Shown one piece after another: positions 26,830 through 36,104 of a DNA stretch of 64,000 nt. Within the stretch, counting starts at the first letter, position 1. Each line of letters begins with the position of its first letter. Location of the stretch: NCBI RefSeq assembly GCF_009741375.1, contig NZ_WOWP01000053.1, positions 110,436 to 174,435 of the forward strand, given 5' to 3'. The stretch is from Flavobacterium rakeshii (GTDB lineage: Bacteria; Bacteroidota; Bacteroidia; Flavobacteriales; Flavobacteriaceae). Both the position numbers and the translations under genes were made by a program. Under the pieces are notes generated by a model, which did no database searches, had not been told where the DNA came from, and saw only the letters and a list, made by a program, of their open reading frames with translations.

Positions 26830-27527
26830 TAATCGTAGAAATAGTACCGACTACTACATAACTAAACACTGTTAGACAATCATACTGAAGCTTATAAAAT
26901 TTCAACGCGTACCCAAGGAATGTTTATCAGTACTATAATAGGACAATCTCGATGAATGTGTAGGTTGATAAATCAATTTTGTTAGAATATCCTTTAATTA
27001 TACTATTTCGTAAATGTGCTACTATTGTTTCCTCTGCAAACTTTAAAAACACTTGTACTTAAACTAGAGATGATCTCCCGAAAACCCTTATTTACGATTA
27101 ACCGCTTACCCATCACGATTGAGCAGGAAGGCAGTTGGATAGCTTGATACATAATGTTTTTGAAAAGATGATACATTTTATCCTCTCCGGCATTATAGCG
27201 AAGTACAATAAATTTATTAGACATAATATTTTGAAAGATAAGTTTATCCAACTTTTTAAAGGGAGCACACCAAGTGGTATAAAAATCATTTTTTTTTCTT
27301 AGCGATTTTTAACGCTTGTGCATAATCCTGTTCAATAACATCTAACCTTTGAGCAAGAATAAAATAAAGCAGTAGTAGCGATACAATTGGAAAGATTCTA
27401 TTATGATAATATCTTTATTCTCAAAGACTGCTTTATTTTAAAGATCTTACACTTCATTAAAGCTAGTATCCATGATTACTACCGATATGTATGTGCCATC
27501 TATTACACAGTCTTGTCTTTATAAGCT
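26830..27527. other. Gene-poor stretch with probable insertion-sequence relics
   Basis: About 700 bp carry no convincing gene. An 82-codon open frame on the - strand (27003-27251) matches no family I recognise. A terminus-like sequence at 27245-27272 (CCAACTTTTTAAAGGGAGC) resembles the IS3 end at 23853-23877. The - strand frame ending near 27290 (LAQRLDVIEQDYAQALKIAKK) looks like a protein fragment. The stretch is best read as eroded mobile DNA. Confidence 0.4.
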
Positions 27528-28520
27528 TTACAGTTCCTTAAATTGAATATTTCCACCTAAATCTACAATAACTAACTGTCGTTTATCTTTAGCAATGTCC
27601 ATTGCGCTGGGGGTGTTTTTCAATACTGTGTAGGTACTTATTAATTCACCAGATTTTTTGTCCCATTGGCGTAGCGACTTATCCAAACCGCAGGTATAAA
27701 TAGTATTGGTAGTGATAATTCCTGAAATGATTTCTAAATGTAACGGAACCTTTACTGTAGTGTCCTTGTCTGCAACATAGATAGGCCAGTCCGGATGTTG
27801 CTGACTATACATTATACTATCTGCCTTTGTGTCAAAAAAACTGAATTCTTTCCCCCTGAGCATTAAATAATTATTCTGGTCGTCTACATCTATTAGGTGC
27901 CCGGATGTTTTGTTTTTTTGTATTATGATTTTAGTTTTATAGTTCCAAACTATAACTCCCTGTTTTCCATCAAAAAAGATATCTCCGTTATCCCTTATGT
28001 ATCTGGGGCGTGTACCTTGTAATACTTTTGGAGTTTCAATGGCATTAAAATCTTCATTTGTATTCCACACATAATGAGAGCCCTTAAAGTCATAGGTAGC
28101 TAAAATCCCGTTATGTGAATTATAAGTAAGCTGTTTTGCCCAGGTATTTTTTAGATGTAACTGCTTTACAACACTACCATCTTTTGTATTGACAACTACT
28201 ATTCCTGAATTTAAAGTCGCCGCATATAGCCTGCTTTTCCGCTTATCATAAGCCATTGCATATATTTCATCATCTATGGCTGCTATTTGTTGTTTTTTTG
28301 TCCCATCCTTAATTACTTCATATATTTTACCATCAAAACGGGAAACAAAAACGGTATCTCTGTCTGCTTTATAAATCACATCGGTATAAGAAACCGGATT
28401 GACTGCAGTAAATCTTCCTTTCTTAATTGAAACTTCCTGTTTACAACTCCATAATATAATTGACAAGCATAGTATTCCAGTTAAGCCGTATAAATTTATT
28501 TTCCTATTGTTGTAATACAT
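27528..28520 (-). CDS. Beta-propeller-like lipoprotein (copy A)
   Basis: The protein has 330 residues and a lipobox (CLSIILWSC). It has WD40-like repeated strands (VFVSRFDGKIYEV; DEIYAMAYDKRKSRLYAATLNSGIVVVNTKDGSVV; TIYTCGLDKSLRQWDKKSGEL). It is paralogous to 49752-50783, sharing VSYTDV-Y, the segment before QHP.W and the final D.GG.I.F. The start at 28520 gives a clean lipoprotein signal; a longer in-frame ATG at 28556 is less likely. It overlaps the upstream gene by 25 nt and ends a five-gene operon led by a hydrolase and an ECF sigma factor. Function is unknown; a surface or periplasmic sensor/scaffold role is inferred. Confidence 0.8.
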   Translation of the reverse strand: MYYNNRKINLYGLTGILCLSIILWSCKQEVSIKKGRFTAVNPVSYTDVIYKADRDTVFVSRFDGKIYEVIKDGTKKQQIAAIDDEIYAMAYDKRKSRLYAATLNSGIVVVNTKDGSVVKQLHLKNTWAKQLTYNSHNGILATYDFKGSHYVWNTNEDFNAIETPKVLQGTRPRYIRDNGDIFFDGKQGVIVWNYKTKIIIQKNKTSGHLIDVDDQNNYLMLRGKEFSFFDTKADSIMYSQQHPDWPIYVADKDTTVKVPLHLEIISGIITTNTIYTCGLDKSLRQWDKKSGELISTYTVLKNTPSAMDIAKDKRQLVIVDLGGNIQFKEL

Positions 28521-28996
28521 TTTTCTTTTTTTCCATTTTCTGAAACATCCAACCACGATCCTTCATCGGAAGCCCCAAGATTAACTTCATTACCGTTTTT
28601 TCCCCACATTTTTAGTGTAGCCGCACCTTGGGGTTCTGCCATAAATAAAACACGCTGGGAAACTTTAGAATCAAGAGTAAAAAATATATTCCCATAAGAA
28701 TCATCAGTCACATATCCTCCCCTCTCCTGTCCTTCGTGGTCATAAAGCATAACGCCGGAAACTCCGGAATTGTCTCCCCGGTAAAACCGGTGACCAAAGG
28801 ATTGTGCCGGAGGAAGATGTGCACCTATTATGATTCGCTCTGTACCCGTAGAATCGGTAACCACTAAACCCTTTACTTTTAAAATCTCATTTGATAAGTC
28901 AAGTTCAACATGATGGCTATTAATGATATATATAAGCAACCCGAGAGTTACAAAAACGTTTGCTATTAATATAATTTGTAAAAATTTATTTTTCAT
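28496..28996 (-). CDS. Single-pass exported protein paired with the beta-propeller (copy A)
   Basis: The protein has 166 residues: an N-terminal membrane helix (FLQIILIANVFVTLGLLIYII), then a conserved extracytoplasmic domain (LKVKGLVVTDSTGTERIIIGAHLP, GVSGVMLYDHEGQERGGYVTDD, MAEPQGAATLKMWG). The same domain is encoded at 50770-51261, again just before a propeller gene. The start at 28996 overlaps the upstream stop as ATGA. No family name can be given with confidence; the fixed pairing suggests that the two proteins act together. Confidence 0.75.
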   Translation of the reverse strand: MKNKFLQIILIANVFVTLGLLIYIINSHHVELDLSNEILKVKGLVVTDSTGTERIIIGAHLPPAQSFGHRFYRGDNSGVSGVMLYDHEGQERGGYVTDDSYGNIFFTLDSKVSQRVLFMAEPQGAATLKMWGKNGNEVNLGASDEGSWLDVSENGKKEKCITTIGK

Positions 28997-29547
28997 TGTT
29001 TTAGTTTTTTTAAAACAGATAGTTCTCTTTTTATTTGTACACCAATAAGTACTGCCAGTACTGCAAATATAAAGATGGAAGACCAAAGGATATAGCTATA
29101 CATCCCCGATGACAGGTTTTGCCTGAACAGTGGTAACAGCCAAACAAAACCTAGCACATAGCTTACAAAAAGAATAGGAGTAATATAATAATGAATCCGT
29201 CTTCTGGCACTGTAGTAGGCAATTAACTTTTCATTATAAGCTGCCATACTGCTACCAAGAGGCAGCTTTGCCTTTTTAATGGTGGTGCCATATTCTATTA
29301 GAACTCTTATAAGTAAACTTCCTATCATCACACCCAATCCCAGAAGTAACTGTATATGGCTATAGGCCGAAATATAAAAAAAGAATCCTATCAATACAGC
29401 GATTGTACAGCCCAGAACCATTTGGCTAATACGCTGTTTTTTTAAGATTAGTGCAAACTTTTTTATAATTTCTTCCACGCCCTTTTCAGGTGTGAGAGGA
29501 ACATTCCGTTTGTCCCATTGATTTTTTATTTCATCATAACTATTCAT
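28993..29547 (-). CDS. Four-helix membrane protein, possible anti-sigma partner
   Basis: The protein has 184 residues. A cytoplasmic N-terminus of about 40 residues (WDKRNVPLTPEKGVEEIIKKF) is followed by four hydrophobic segments (about 42-60, 66-84, 118-138, 148-166). It overlaps the ECF sigma gene by 8 nt. The position directly after sigma and the cytoplasmic head suggest an anti-sigma-like role, but no anti-sigma domain is recognised. Confidence 0.65.
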   Translation of the reverse strand: MNSYDEIKNQWDKRNVPLTPEKGVEEIIKKFALILKKQRISQMVLGCTIAVLIGFFFYISAYSHIQLLLGLGVMIGSLLIRVLIEYGTTIKKAKLPLGSSMAAYNEKLIAYYSARRRIHYYITPILFVSYVLGFVWLLPLFRQNLSSGMYSYILWSSIFIFAVLAVLIGVQIKRELSVLKKLKQ

Positions 29548-30019
29548 TTCTTACACATTTTGAAAGTTGTTCTTTAATTCTATGAATACGTGTTCGTACT
29601 GCCTGGTGACTAATACCTGTAATTTCGGCAATTTCGGATTGAGGTACACCTTCCAGTTCTAATAAAATAATTGTTTTATTTTCTGGAGGAAGTCTGTCAA
29701 TACAACGATACATTGTTGTAAATTGCTGTTCTTTTTCTTCAGAACTAATAGTCTGATCGACAGCTGTATCAATCTTAATATGAGTAACTTCCCTCCTACG
29801 TATCTCCTGTAAACATACATTAACAGTAATACGGTAAATCCAGGTACCTATAGAGGCATCACCCCGAAAACTTTCCAGGCTTTGCCATACTTTTAAAAAT
29901 ACTTCCTGAGCCAGATCTTTGGCCTGATCTTCCCTGCCCTCTGTATAACCAAGGCACAACCTGATTACCTTAGGGTAGTTTGTTTTGAAAATAGCGGTAA
30001 AGTCTTTCTTCTTATCCAT
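29540..30019 (-). CDS. ECF RNA polymerase sigma factor
   Basis: The protein has 159 residues. Region 2 shows DLAQEVFLKVWQSLESFRGDASIGTWIYRITVN and region 4 shows RLPPENKTIILLELEGVPQSEIAEITGISHQAVRTRIHR, both split by a short linker. It lies inside a five-gene overlapping operon (8-nt overlaps on both sides). It probably directs transcription of this operon or of envelope genes; no matching promoter is proposed here. Confidence 0.92.
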   Translation of the reverse strand: MDKKKDFTAIFKTNYPKVIRLCLGYTEGREDQAKDLAQEVFLKVWQSLESFRGDASIGTWIYRITVNVCLQEIRRREVTHIKIDTAVDQTISSEEKEQQFTTMYRCIDRLPPENKTIILLELEGVPQSEIAEITGISHQAVRTRIHRIKEQLSKCVRNE

Positions 30020-30851
30020 TTGCCCCCAGTGCTATCCTGATTTGTTCCAATAACCATTTTGGTTTATCAAACATAATAAAATGGCCTGCTCCTTCTGCAA
30101 AAATAAGAGTATGCTTTTTTAGGTTTTTATATTGCTCGCTGTAAGTTGCTGTGACTACTTCTTTTCCGTAAGGTTCTGTAGCTGCAAATAAGGTGACCGG
30201 GGTGACAATTTTTTTCAGTTCATCCCTCAAATCTAATTTTAAAAGATCTGTATATCCGTATACAAAAGTTTTACGGTCGCTCGCTACCATCCAATCAACG
30301 ATTTGTTGCTGCTTTTCCTTATCACTACACATTCCTAGGGCCATTTGTCCAGCCATCTCCCGGAAAGCAACATTGTCCATATGTAAAACATATTGATTAG
30401 AAGGAGTATCATATTGAATATTGTTACTGTCATACTCCGGAATCATTAAGACCCCCATAGCAGGCAGGGCATCAATTAAAATTAAGCGTTTAAATTGATG
30501 ATTTTCTGTAGCAAGCCACAAGGCCAGTGTACCTCCCATACTGTGCCCCAAGACAATAGATTCCTCTAAATTATTTGTTTTAATATAATGCAGGACTTCC
30601 TCTTTTATTTTTGGCAACCAGGGAAAATCTATCGGTGGTACGCCCCCGAAACCTGCAAAAGTAAACGCATGAATTTCGTAGCTTTCTGATAGGGTATTAG
30701 TGATTTCTGAAAATACTTTAGGTGTACAGGCAAAACCGGGAAATACCAAAACAGGCTGCCCCTCTCCTTTTATTTCAACCTGAAAACTTTTTTGGGAATA
30801 TAAACTGATGCTGATGAATAGGAAGACGAAGCAAATTAATATCTTTTTCAT
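30012..30851 (-). CDS. Exported alpha/beta-hydrolase
   Basis: The protein has 279 residues with a signal peptide (ILICFVFLFISISLYSQ). The nucleophile elbow is GHSMGG near residue 102, HG-like oxyanion loop residues are in VLVFPGFACTPKVF, and the C-terminal catalytic histidine is in AEGAGHFIMFDKP. The start at 30851 gives a proper signal peptide; an upstream in-frame ATG at 30884 is less likely. It is the first gene of the ECF-sigma operon and overlaps sigma by 8 nt. Substrate unknown, an ester or lipid is plausible. Confidence 0.85.
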   Translation of the reverse strand: MKKILICFVFLFISISLYSQKSFQVEIKGEGQPVLVFPGFACTPKVFSEITNTLSESYEIHAFTFAGFGGVPPIDFPWLPKIKEEVLHYIKTNNLEESIVLGHSMGGTLALWLATENHQFKRLILIDALPAMGVLMIPEYDSNNIQYDTPSNQYVLHMDNVAFREMAGQMALGMCSDKEKQQQIVDWMVASDRKTFVYGYTDLLKLDLRDELKKIVTPVTLFAATEPYGKEVVTATYSEQYKNLKKHTLIFAEGAGHFIMFDKPKWLLEQIRIALGANG

Positions 30852-31125
30852 ATCTAAAAGGTTTTGTTTATCCTTTAGATGCATTTGTTCAAAAATGTTA
30901 CATAAATAAGCCGTTTATCTAAAAAAATCAATAACAAGACATCTAAAAGAACTTTCAATGCTTTTTATTTTCCACTGACATTGCTCTTACTTTCTACGCT
31001 GAGTCTTTTGCTTTTTCTCGTCTTTGTTTTTATCTGTTGCAAAGCACATTGAAGTTTCTGCTAAATGACTACCTTGCTTAATCATCAAACTATTATAAGG
31101 ACAAGTGTTGTAACCGCAATCGTGT

Positions 31126-31901
31126 TTGGAAAATAAAATGGATAAATCTCTACTCAAAAAAGCTGGTGATATTTGGAAAGAAATCGGGCAGCACAAAAAA
31201 CCCGAAGAATTACAGGTAGAAATTGAACTTTACAAAAAATGCTCAACTTGTTTCAGGTGGGTGATTATTCCTATTTTATTTTTAATTCACCCGAACTTCG
31301 TATGGAATATACCAATGATTCCATAACAAAACTGTTGGGCTATACACCAGAAGAGTTTGTTTTTGAAAAATTCTTAGCAATTATTCATCCAGATGACCTG
31401 CAAAATTATTTGAATTTTGAAGCCACTATAACTCAATTTTGGACAGACTTGGCACCCGAAAAAGTATTTAAATACAAAACACGATACGATTTCAGGATTA
31501 TTTGCAAAGACGGTTCGACAAAAAGATTACTACAACAGGTCGCTGTAATCCAAAGTGATGACGATGGAGCGGTACTACGAACTTTTGTAATATTTACAGA
31601 CATTACTGATTTGAAGCAAAGCAATAAAATGATATTGTCTATTATGGGATTATAAGGAGAGTCGTCTTTCATTGATATACAACCGGTAAAAACACTAACA
31701 CCACACAGTGACATTTTAACCAAAAGAGAGAAAGAAATTTTCAATTTATTAGTAAATGAGTATCAAACAACAGAGATTGCAAAAAGATTAGATATAAGCC
31801 CACACACTGTTAGTTCTCATCGAAAAAATATTTTTCAGAAAACTGGCACCAATTCTGTTTTACAACTAATAAAACTCGGACTAGAAAAAGGCTGGGTGTA
31901 A
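31126..31901 (+). pseudogene. Broken PAS-LuxR transcription regulator
   Basis: Three open pieces join into one protein. The first (ATG 31126) gives an N-terminal helix ending ELYKK. A one-base loss in the A-run just before 31239 shifts the frame to MLNLFQVGDYSYFIFNSPE, a PAS domain ending FTDITDLKQ. A TAA after MGL near 31653 is followed in the same frame by a LuxR helix-turn-helix (LTKREKEIFNLLVNEYQTTEIAKRLDISPHTVSSHRKN) to 31901. The reading suggests a formerly intact regulator with a frameshift and a stop codon. Sequencing error in the A-run is possible for the first defect but not the second. Confidence 0.8.
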
Positions 31902-32345
31902 ATTGTTATACCTTAATTATTACTAAACAGTGAAGACTTTTTAGATAACAAATACATACAATGCAAAGATAACTAACATAAAAAGTCAGGCATTTTTTTA
32001 ATATCTCAAATTCTATTTCCATTTCTCTACGGGCACTGTGCAATCTTTTAAACTTCTATACCCAACCCGTCTGCTTATTCCTTTATATTCTATAATTGAT
32101 AACATCAACGAACTGTTTGCTCCTTTAATTCAAGACTTTAATATCATTTTTCTAAGATATTTTAACAAATAGTCTTAAAATTTATATCCAAGTAAAAGTA
32201 GCAACTCCATAAATTATCAAGCAAATTTTATGAAAAAAGAAGCTAATACGGCTTTGAATAATGTGATTAACTCAGGTCTCACATATAATATTCCCTTATT
32301 CCAATTACTTATAACTTCGAAAAACCAACAAGTATTAATAAATAA
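31902..32345. other. Gene-free stretch
   Basis: I see no supported gene in this AT-rich stretch between the broken LuxR gene and the AraC gene. A 59-codon open frame at 32230-32409 runs into the antisense of the AraC gene and is not supported. Confidence 0.4.
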
Positions 32346-33140
32346 TTATGCTATCTGTACCTCCCCAGGTGTTTTACCAAATTCCTTTTTAAAGACAAAA
32401 GAAAAATGAGAAAGATCTTCAAAACCAACCTCTAAATACACTTCACTAGGTTTGCGATTCTCTTTACTTAACAAAAAATAGGCCTCTTCCAGTCTCTTTT
32501 TCTTTAACCATGCACCAGGAGGTACCCCAAATACCTTTTTAAAATCACGCTTAAAAGCTGATAAACTACGTCCTGTTAGAAAAGCAAAACGCTCTAAAGA
32601 CACATTAAACCGAAAGTTCTTTAACATAAATGCCTCCAGATTTAATTTTTCAGGAATTCCGAAATTGAATAAAATAGCTTGAAGCTCAGGAGCATTCTGC
32701 AATAAAATGAGTAACAGTTCTTCTCGTTTAATATCGGCAAAGGTGGCATTTAATGTTTCCTGCCCGTTATAATAAGGCGCCAACGACTGTATATAACTCT
32801 CAACCAATTGCTGTTTGGGCAAAAAGACAAAAGAATCTGTACTTCTAGGTATCGGAAGTAACTTCTCAAAAGGATGTCTTTCCAAAAATTGTTGTAAAAA
32901 CGCAGCGTCAAAAGTTATAATGATTTTTTCAAATGCGCCATTGTCTTTGTATTTAGTATAGCGTACTAAATGATTTTTCCGGGCGATACAATAATCACCC
33001 GGTACCATTTGGTATTGTTTATTGCCATCATAGGCATTCATGGAACCTTTTAACAGATACAAGAAAAAATGTTCGGAAATGAATTGTTCTGGTGAAATCT
33101 CCGGACCTAAATGACATGATTGAATATTATGTACTCTCAC
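32346..33140 (-). CDS. AraC-family regulator of the SDR operon
   Basis: The protein has 264 residues. An N-terminal cupin-like sensor half (YLLKGSMNAYDGNKQYQMVPGDYC) is followed by the AraC DNA-binding region (SLERFAFLTGRSLSAFKRDFKKVFGVPP and PSEVYLEVGFEDLSHFSFVFKKEFGKTP). It lies 35 nt downstream of two dehydrogenase genes on the same strand and probably controls them. Confidence 0.88.
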   Translation of the reverse strand: MRVHNIQSCHLGPEISPEQFISEHFFLYLLKGSMNAYDGNKQYQMVPGDYCIARKNHLVRYTKYKDNGAFEKIIITFDAAFLQQFLERHPFEKLLPIPRSTDSFVFLPKQQLVESYIQSLAPYYNGQETLNATFADIKREELLLILLQNAPELQAILFNFGIPEKLNLEAFMLKNFRFNVSLERFAFLTGRSLSAFKRDFKKVFGVPPGAWLKKKRLEEAYFLLSKENRKPSEVYLEVGFEDLSHFSFVFKKEFGKTPGEVQIA

Positions 33141-33175
33141 AAACTATTTAATTTATTAGGTGAATTTACAAAAAC

Positions 33176-34129
33176 TCACAAACTATCTACACTACTTAAA
33201 AGCGCTTCCTTAGTGCCACGCGGTTGCCATTGCAACACGGTAACTGCCTTTTGATTAGAAATGCCTTTATAAAATTGTCCTGGTGTAGGTTGCATATCCA
33301 CTATGGAAGTTGATAGGCTTGGGCGTTCTTGCTTTATCAGTTGTGCTACATCATAAAAGCTTACAATCTCGTCTGTAGCAGCAATAAAACGTTCTCCTGT
33401 CGCTTCCGTTGCAAGCATTGCCTTTATATGTAAATCAGCTACATCTCTTACATCCACTACTCCCATGGTAAACGAAGGACTTTCTTTAATAGCTCCGTTT
33501 AAAATTCCTTTGATCACCACATCAATAGAAGCAGAACTAATCCCTCCAAGGGTAGGACCAAAAATTCCCACTGGATTGATAACCGTTAACTCCATTTCAC
33601 AGCCCACAGTATGTATAAAATCCCAAGCCACTTTTTCTGCGATGGTTTTGGATTTGATATAAGCTTGCTTAGTATCCTCTGGATTGGTCCAATCCTTTTC
33701 GGTAAATATATGACCATCTGGCTTTGGGCTATATCCTACAGCTGCAAAAGATGAAGTAAGCACTACGCGTTTTACTCCTGCCTGCTCTGCTGCTTTTAGT
33801 ACACGCAAAGCACCATCTCTGGCAGGTATGATCAACTCCATTTCATCTTCAGGATCTGAAGCAGGGAAAGGTGAAGCCACATGCAATACATAATCGCATC
33901 CACTTATAGCCTCTTTCCATCCTTTATCGGAAGTTAAATCAGCTTCGTAAAATGACAAGGTAGATATATCTGTAATTCCTCCCTCTTGTAACGCATGTAT
34001 TACAGACTCTTTCTTGGTTAAAGATCGCACTGTGGTTCGTACCGTATACCCTAATTGTAATAATTGCAGAAGGGTATGTACCCCTAAAAATCCGGAACCT
34101 CCGGTAACTAAAACTGTTTCTTTTTTCAT
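33176..34129 (-). CDS. Extended SDR, dihydroflavonol-reductase-like
   Basis: The protein has 317 residues. The NAD(P)-binding motif VTGGSGFLGVHTLLQLL is followed by VLHVASPFP, the active-site YIKSK and INPVGIFGP, the pattern of DFR/CCR-like extended short-chain dehydrogenases that reduce carbonyls. It follows the other SDR gene by 12 nt and precedes the AraC gene by 35 nt. Substrate unknown. Confidence 0.88.
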   Translation of the reverse strand: MKKETVLVTGGSGFLGVHTLLQLLQLGYTVRTTVRSLTKKESVIHALQEGGITDISTLSFYEADLTSDKGWKEAISGCDYVLHVASPFPASDPEDEMELIIPARDGALRVLKAAEQAGVKRVVLTSSFAAVGYSPKPDGHIFTEKDWTNPEDTKQAYIKSKTIAEKVAWDFIHTVGCEMELTVINPVGIFGPTLGGISSASIDVVIKGILNGAIKESPSFTMGVVDVRDVADLHIKAMLATEATGERFIAATDEIVSFYDVAQLIKQERPSLSTSIVDMQPTPGQFYKGISNQKAVTVLQWQPRGTKEALLSSVDSL

Positions 34130-34141
34130 GAGCTGAATAGT

Positions 34142-35050
34142 TTAAAATGAATAGTAGATTCCTGTAGCTTTCTCTGCATAACTCCATAAGTCTGCAGCTA
34201 ATTGTTGATCGGCCATTGCAGCCGTGTGATGCTTAGAAGGTGCCGGATAGCCTGTATATTCATGTTTTCCATCAGGACCATAAAACGTTCCACTTATTAC
34301 TGCCGTATCAGTAGCTGCAAACAAGGTTGGTAATGCTCCTTGCCAAGGCTCCATTACTTCTTTAAACTCTGCTAACAATTGCTGCAATTCTGCTTCCGAA
34401 ATATTGCGCTGTAAATCGGTTTTGGTAACCCCTGGGTGTGCCGCTACAGATAAAATAGTATTGTTGTTTTCCTTTAATTTTCGATGTAATTCAAAGGTGA
34501 AAAGCAAATCGGCTAATTTGCTAGTAGCATACTCCCGCCAGGCATCGTATGGTTTCTCTAATCGTAAATTATCAAAGTCAATTCCGGCAGCTCTTATGGC
34601 CGCACCGCTGGAAAGCGTGACTACCCGTGCATTTGTACTTTTTTTCAGTAAAGGAAATAAGTGTCCGGTAAGCGCAAAATGCCCTAAGAAATTTACACCA
34701 AACTGCAACTCAAAACCTTCTTCAGTTAACGAGGGAGGCGGAATCATTACTCCGGCATTATTGACCAGTATATCCAGCTGTGCCTGTTCCTTTTGAAATT
34801 GTGTTGCAAATTTCTCAACCTGACGAAGACTCGCCAAATCTAACACTGCTACATTCAGTATTCCCTTACCCCCTTCTTTTTCTATTTGTTCTTTAGCGGC
34901 TAGTCCTTTCACTTCATTCCGCACTGCCAAGGTCACCGAGGCTCCTGCCTTATATAGTGCTTTAGCCGTTTCAAAACCAATTCCTGTATTGGCCCCGGTT
35001 ACCAATGCTATTTTACCCGTAAGATCGGGTATCTCTTTTATTGTCCACAT
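34142..35050 (-). CDS. Short-chain dehydrogenase, retinol-dehydrogenase-like
   Basis: The protein has 302 residues. The Rossmann motif VTGANTGIGFETAKAL, the NNAGVM motif, the active-site serine in TLSSGA and the catalytic YATSK identify a classical SDR of the RDH/WWOX-like group. It is the first gene of a three-gene unit with the extended SDR and AraC genes. Likely an oxidoreductase for aldehydes or quinones; the exact substrate cannot be read from sequence. Confidence 0.87.
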   Translation of the reverse strand: MWTIKEIPDLTGKIALVTGANTGIGFETAKALYKAGASVTLAVRNEVKGLAAKEQIEKEGGKGILNVAVLDLASLRQVEKFATQFQKEQAQLDILVNNAGVMIPPPSLTEEGFELQFGVNFLGHFALTGHLFPLLKKSTNARVVTLSSGAAIRAAGIDFDNLRLEKPYDAWREYATSKLADLLFTFELHRKLKENNNTILSVAAHPGVTKTDLQRNISEAELQQLLAEFKEVMEPWQGALPTLFAATDTAVISGTFYGPDGKHEYTGYPAPSKHHTAAMADQQLAADLWSYAEKATGIYYSF

Positions 35051-35309
35051 ACATATTGTTTTATTTATAGGACAAATTTCGGAATCGATAGCCTTAGTTC
35101 TTTTGTTAAGAAGTCCAATCTGCTTTTGTTGTGAAGTTCAAAAAACGACTGTTTTTTTACATCTTATCAACCGTATTTTTTTAGAACTTGATTCCGTTTG
35201 TTTATTATTAAAAGCCATACGAAACGAAATGTCATTAATAAGGTAGGCTACTACCATCCCATGGTATTTTCTGTGGACAACTTTTGTTGGTGTATATCCT
35301 CTATACCTA

Positions 35310-35580
35310 TCATGCAAAATATATTATAAGAGAACCTTTGATTGACCACCCAAAACTTTTAAAAGATTTTGGGTGATCTTGGTTCCTTTTCCTATCAGTA
35401 GCCAGGTGAAAAATAAGTTCCTTTCCTGCAATGGCTTCTCTCACTCCGGTATTATGAATTAAATCCATAGAGTCGTTACTATCTTTTATAGTTCCTATAA
35501 TGTAGGATGCCCTTTGGGAATCCAAAAGCTAACATAACTTTTTCCCAAGATACCGATCCCTCTGGTATTAAAATCTTTGT
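35310..35580 (-). pseudogene. Eroded SDR/NAD-binding protein fragment
   Basis: On the - strand MTKILIPEGSVSWEKV (from about 35580) and, in another frame, ASYIIGTIKDSNDSMDLIH and ELIFHLATD resemble the first 70 residues of an extended SDR. The Gly-rich loop is lost and a frame change lies between the two parts. The fragment ends in the long hairpin at 35332-35385. Confidence 0.45.
35332..35385. terminator. Long hairpin, probable terminator
   Basis: A nearly perfect inverted repeat (GAACC ... GACCACCCAAAACTTTT / AAAAGATTTTGGGTGATC ... GGTTC) spans 54 bp. It has A- and T-rich tracts within and after it. It may end transcription coming from 36038, or be the trace of an inverted-repeat element. 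Confidence 0.55.
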
Positions 35581-35594
35581 CATCAGTACCTCTT

Positions 35595-36038
35595 TTAATC
35601 CTCTACCGGCAAATGTGTGCTTAAGGCAATTCGGTTCCAACCATTGATTGTCACTATAATCATAATAAGTTGTGCAATTTCATTCTCTGTGAAATGCTTT
35701 AAGGCTTTCTGATAAGTTTCAGTACTTAATCCTTGGTGATGTATTAAAGTAATCTCTTCTGTCATTTCTAAAACAACCTGCTCCTGTAATGTATAAAGAT
35801 TCGGAGCTTCTCTCCATGCACTCAATAGAAAAATACGTTGCTGAGTTTCTCCATTGGCCAATGCATCTTTGGTATGCATATTAATACAAAAGGCACAATT
35901 ATTTATTTGCGAACTTCTAATTTTAATAAGCTCTTTAATAGTTTTAGAAATAGCCACTTTTGAAAGATAACCTTCCAGCCCTAACATAGCATTAAAAGCT
36001 TGAGGTTCTAATGTTTGAATGTTGATTCGTTTTTCCAT
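35595..36038 (-). CDS. AhpD-like carboxymuconolactone-decarboxylase-family protein
   Basis: The protein has 147 residues. The redox motif CAFC-x2-H (residues in NNCAFCINMHTKDAL) is the AhpD/CMD active site: two cysteines that form a disulfide and a histidine relay. Such proteins reduce peroxides or act as alkylhydroperoxidase partners. It lies 66 nt downstream of a Crp/Fnr-type regulator, which likely controls it. Confidence 0.88.
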   Translation of the reverse strand: MEKRINIQTLEPQAFNAMLGLEGYLSKVAISKTIKELIKIRSSQINNCAFCINMHTKDALANGETQQRIFLLSAWREAPNLYTLQEQVVLEMTEEITLIHHQGLSTETYQKALKHFTENEIAQLIMIIVTINGWNRIALSTHLPVED

Positions 36039-36104
36039 GATTTCATTGTTTTAATTTAATGATACAAAGTTGACAAACAACGAAGAGAAAAAACTTAAAC
36101 TGGT

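Noticed and set aside
27003..27251. Real 82-residue protein gene
   Set aside because: It has no recognised domain, lies in an IS-like relic region and begins inside a terminus-like sequence. It is reported only as part of the gene-poor stretch.
32230..32409. Small protein-coding gene of 59 codons
   Set aside because: Its second half is antisense to the end of the AraC gene, and no promoter or family supports it.
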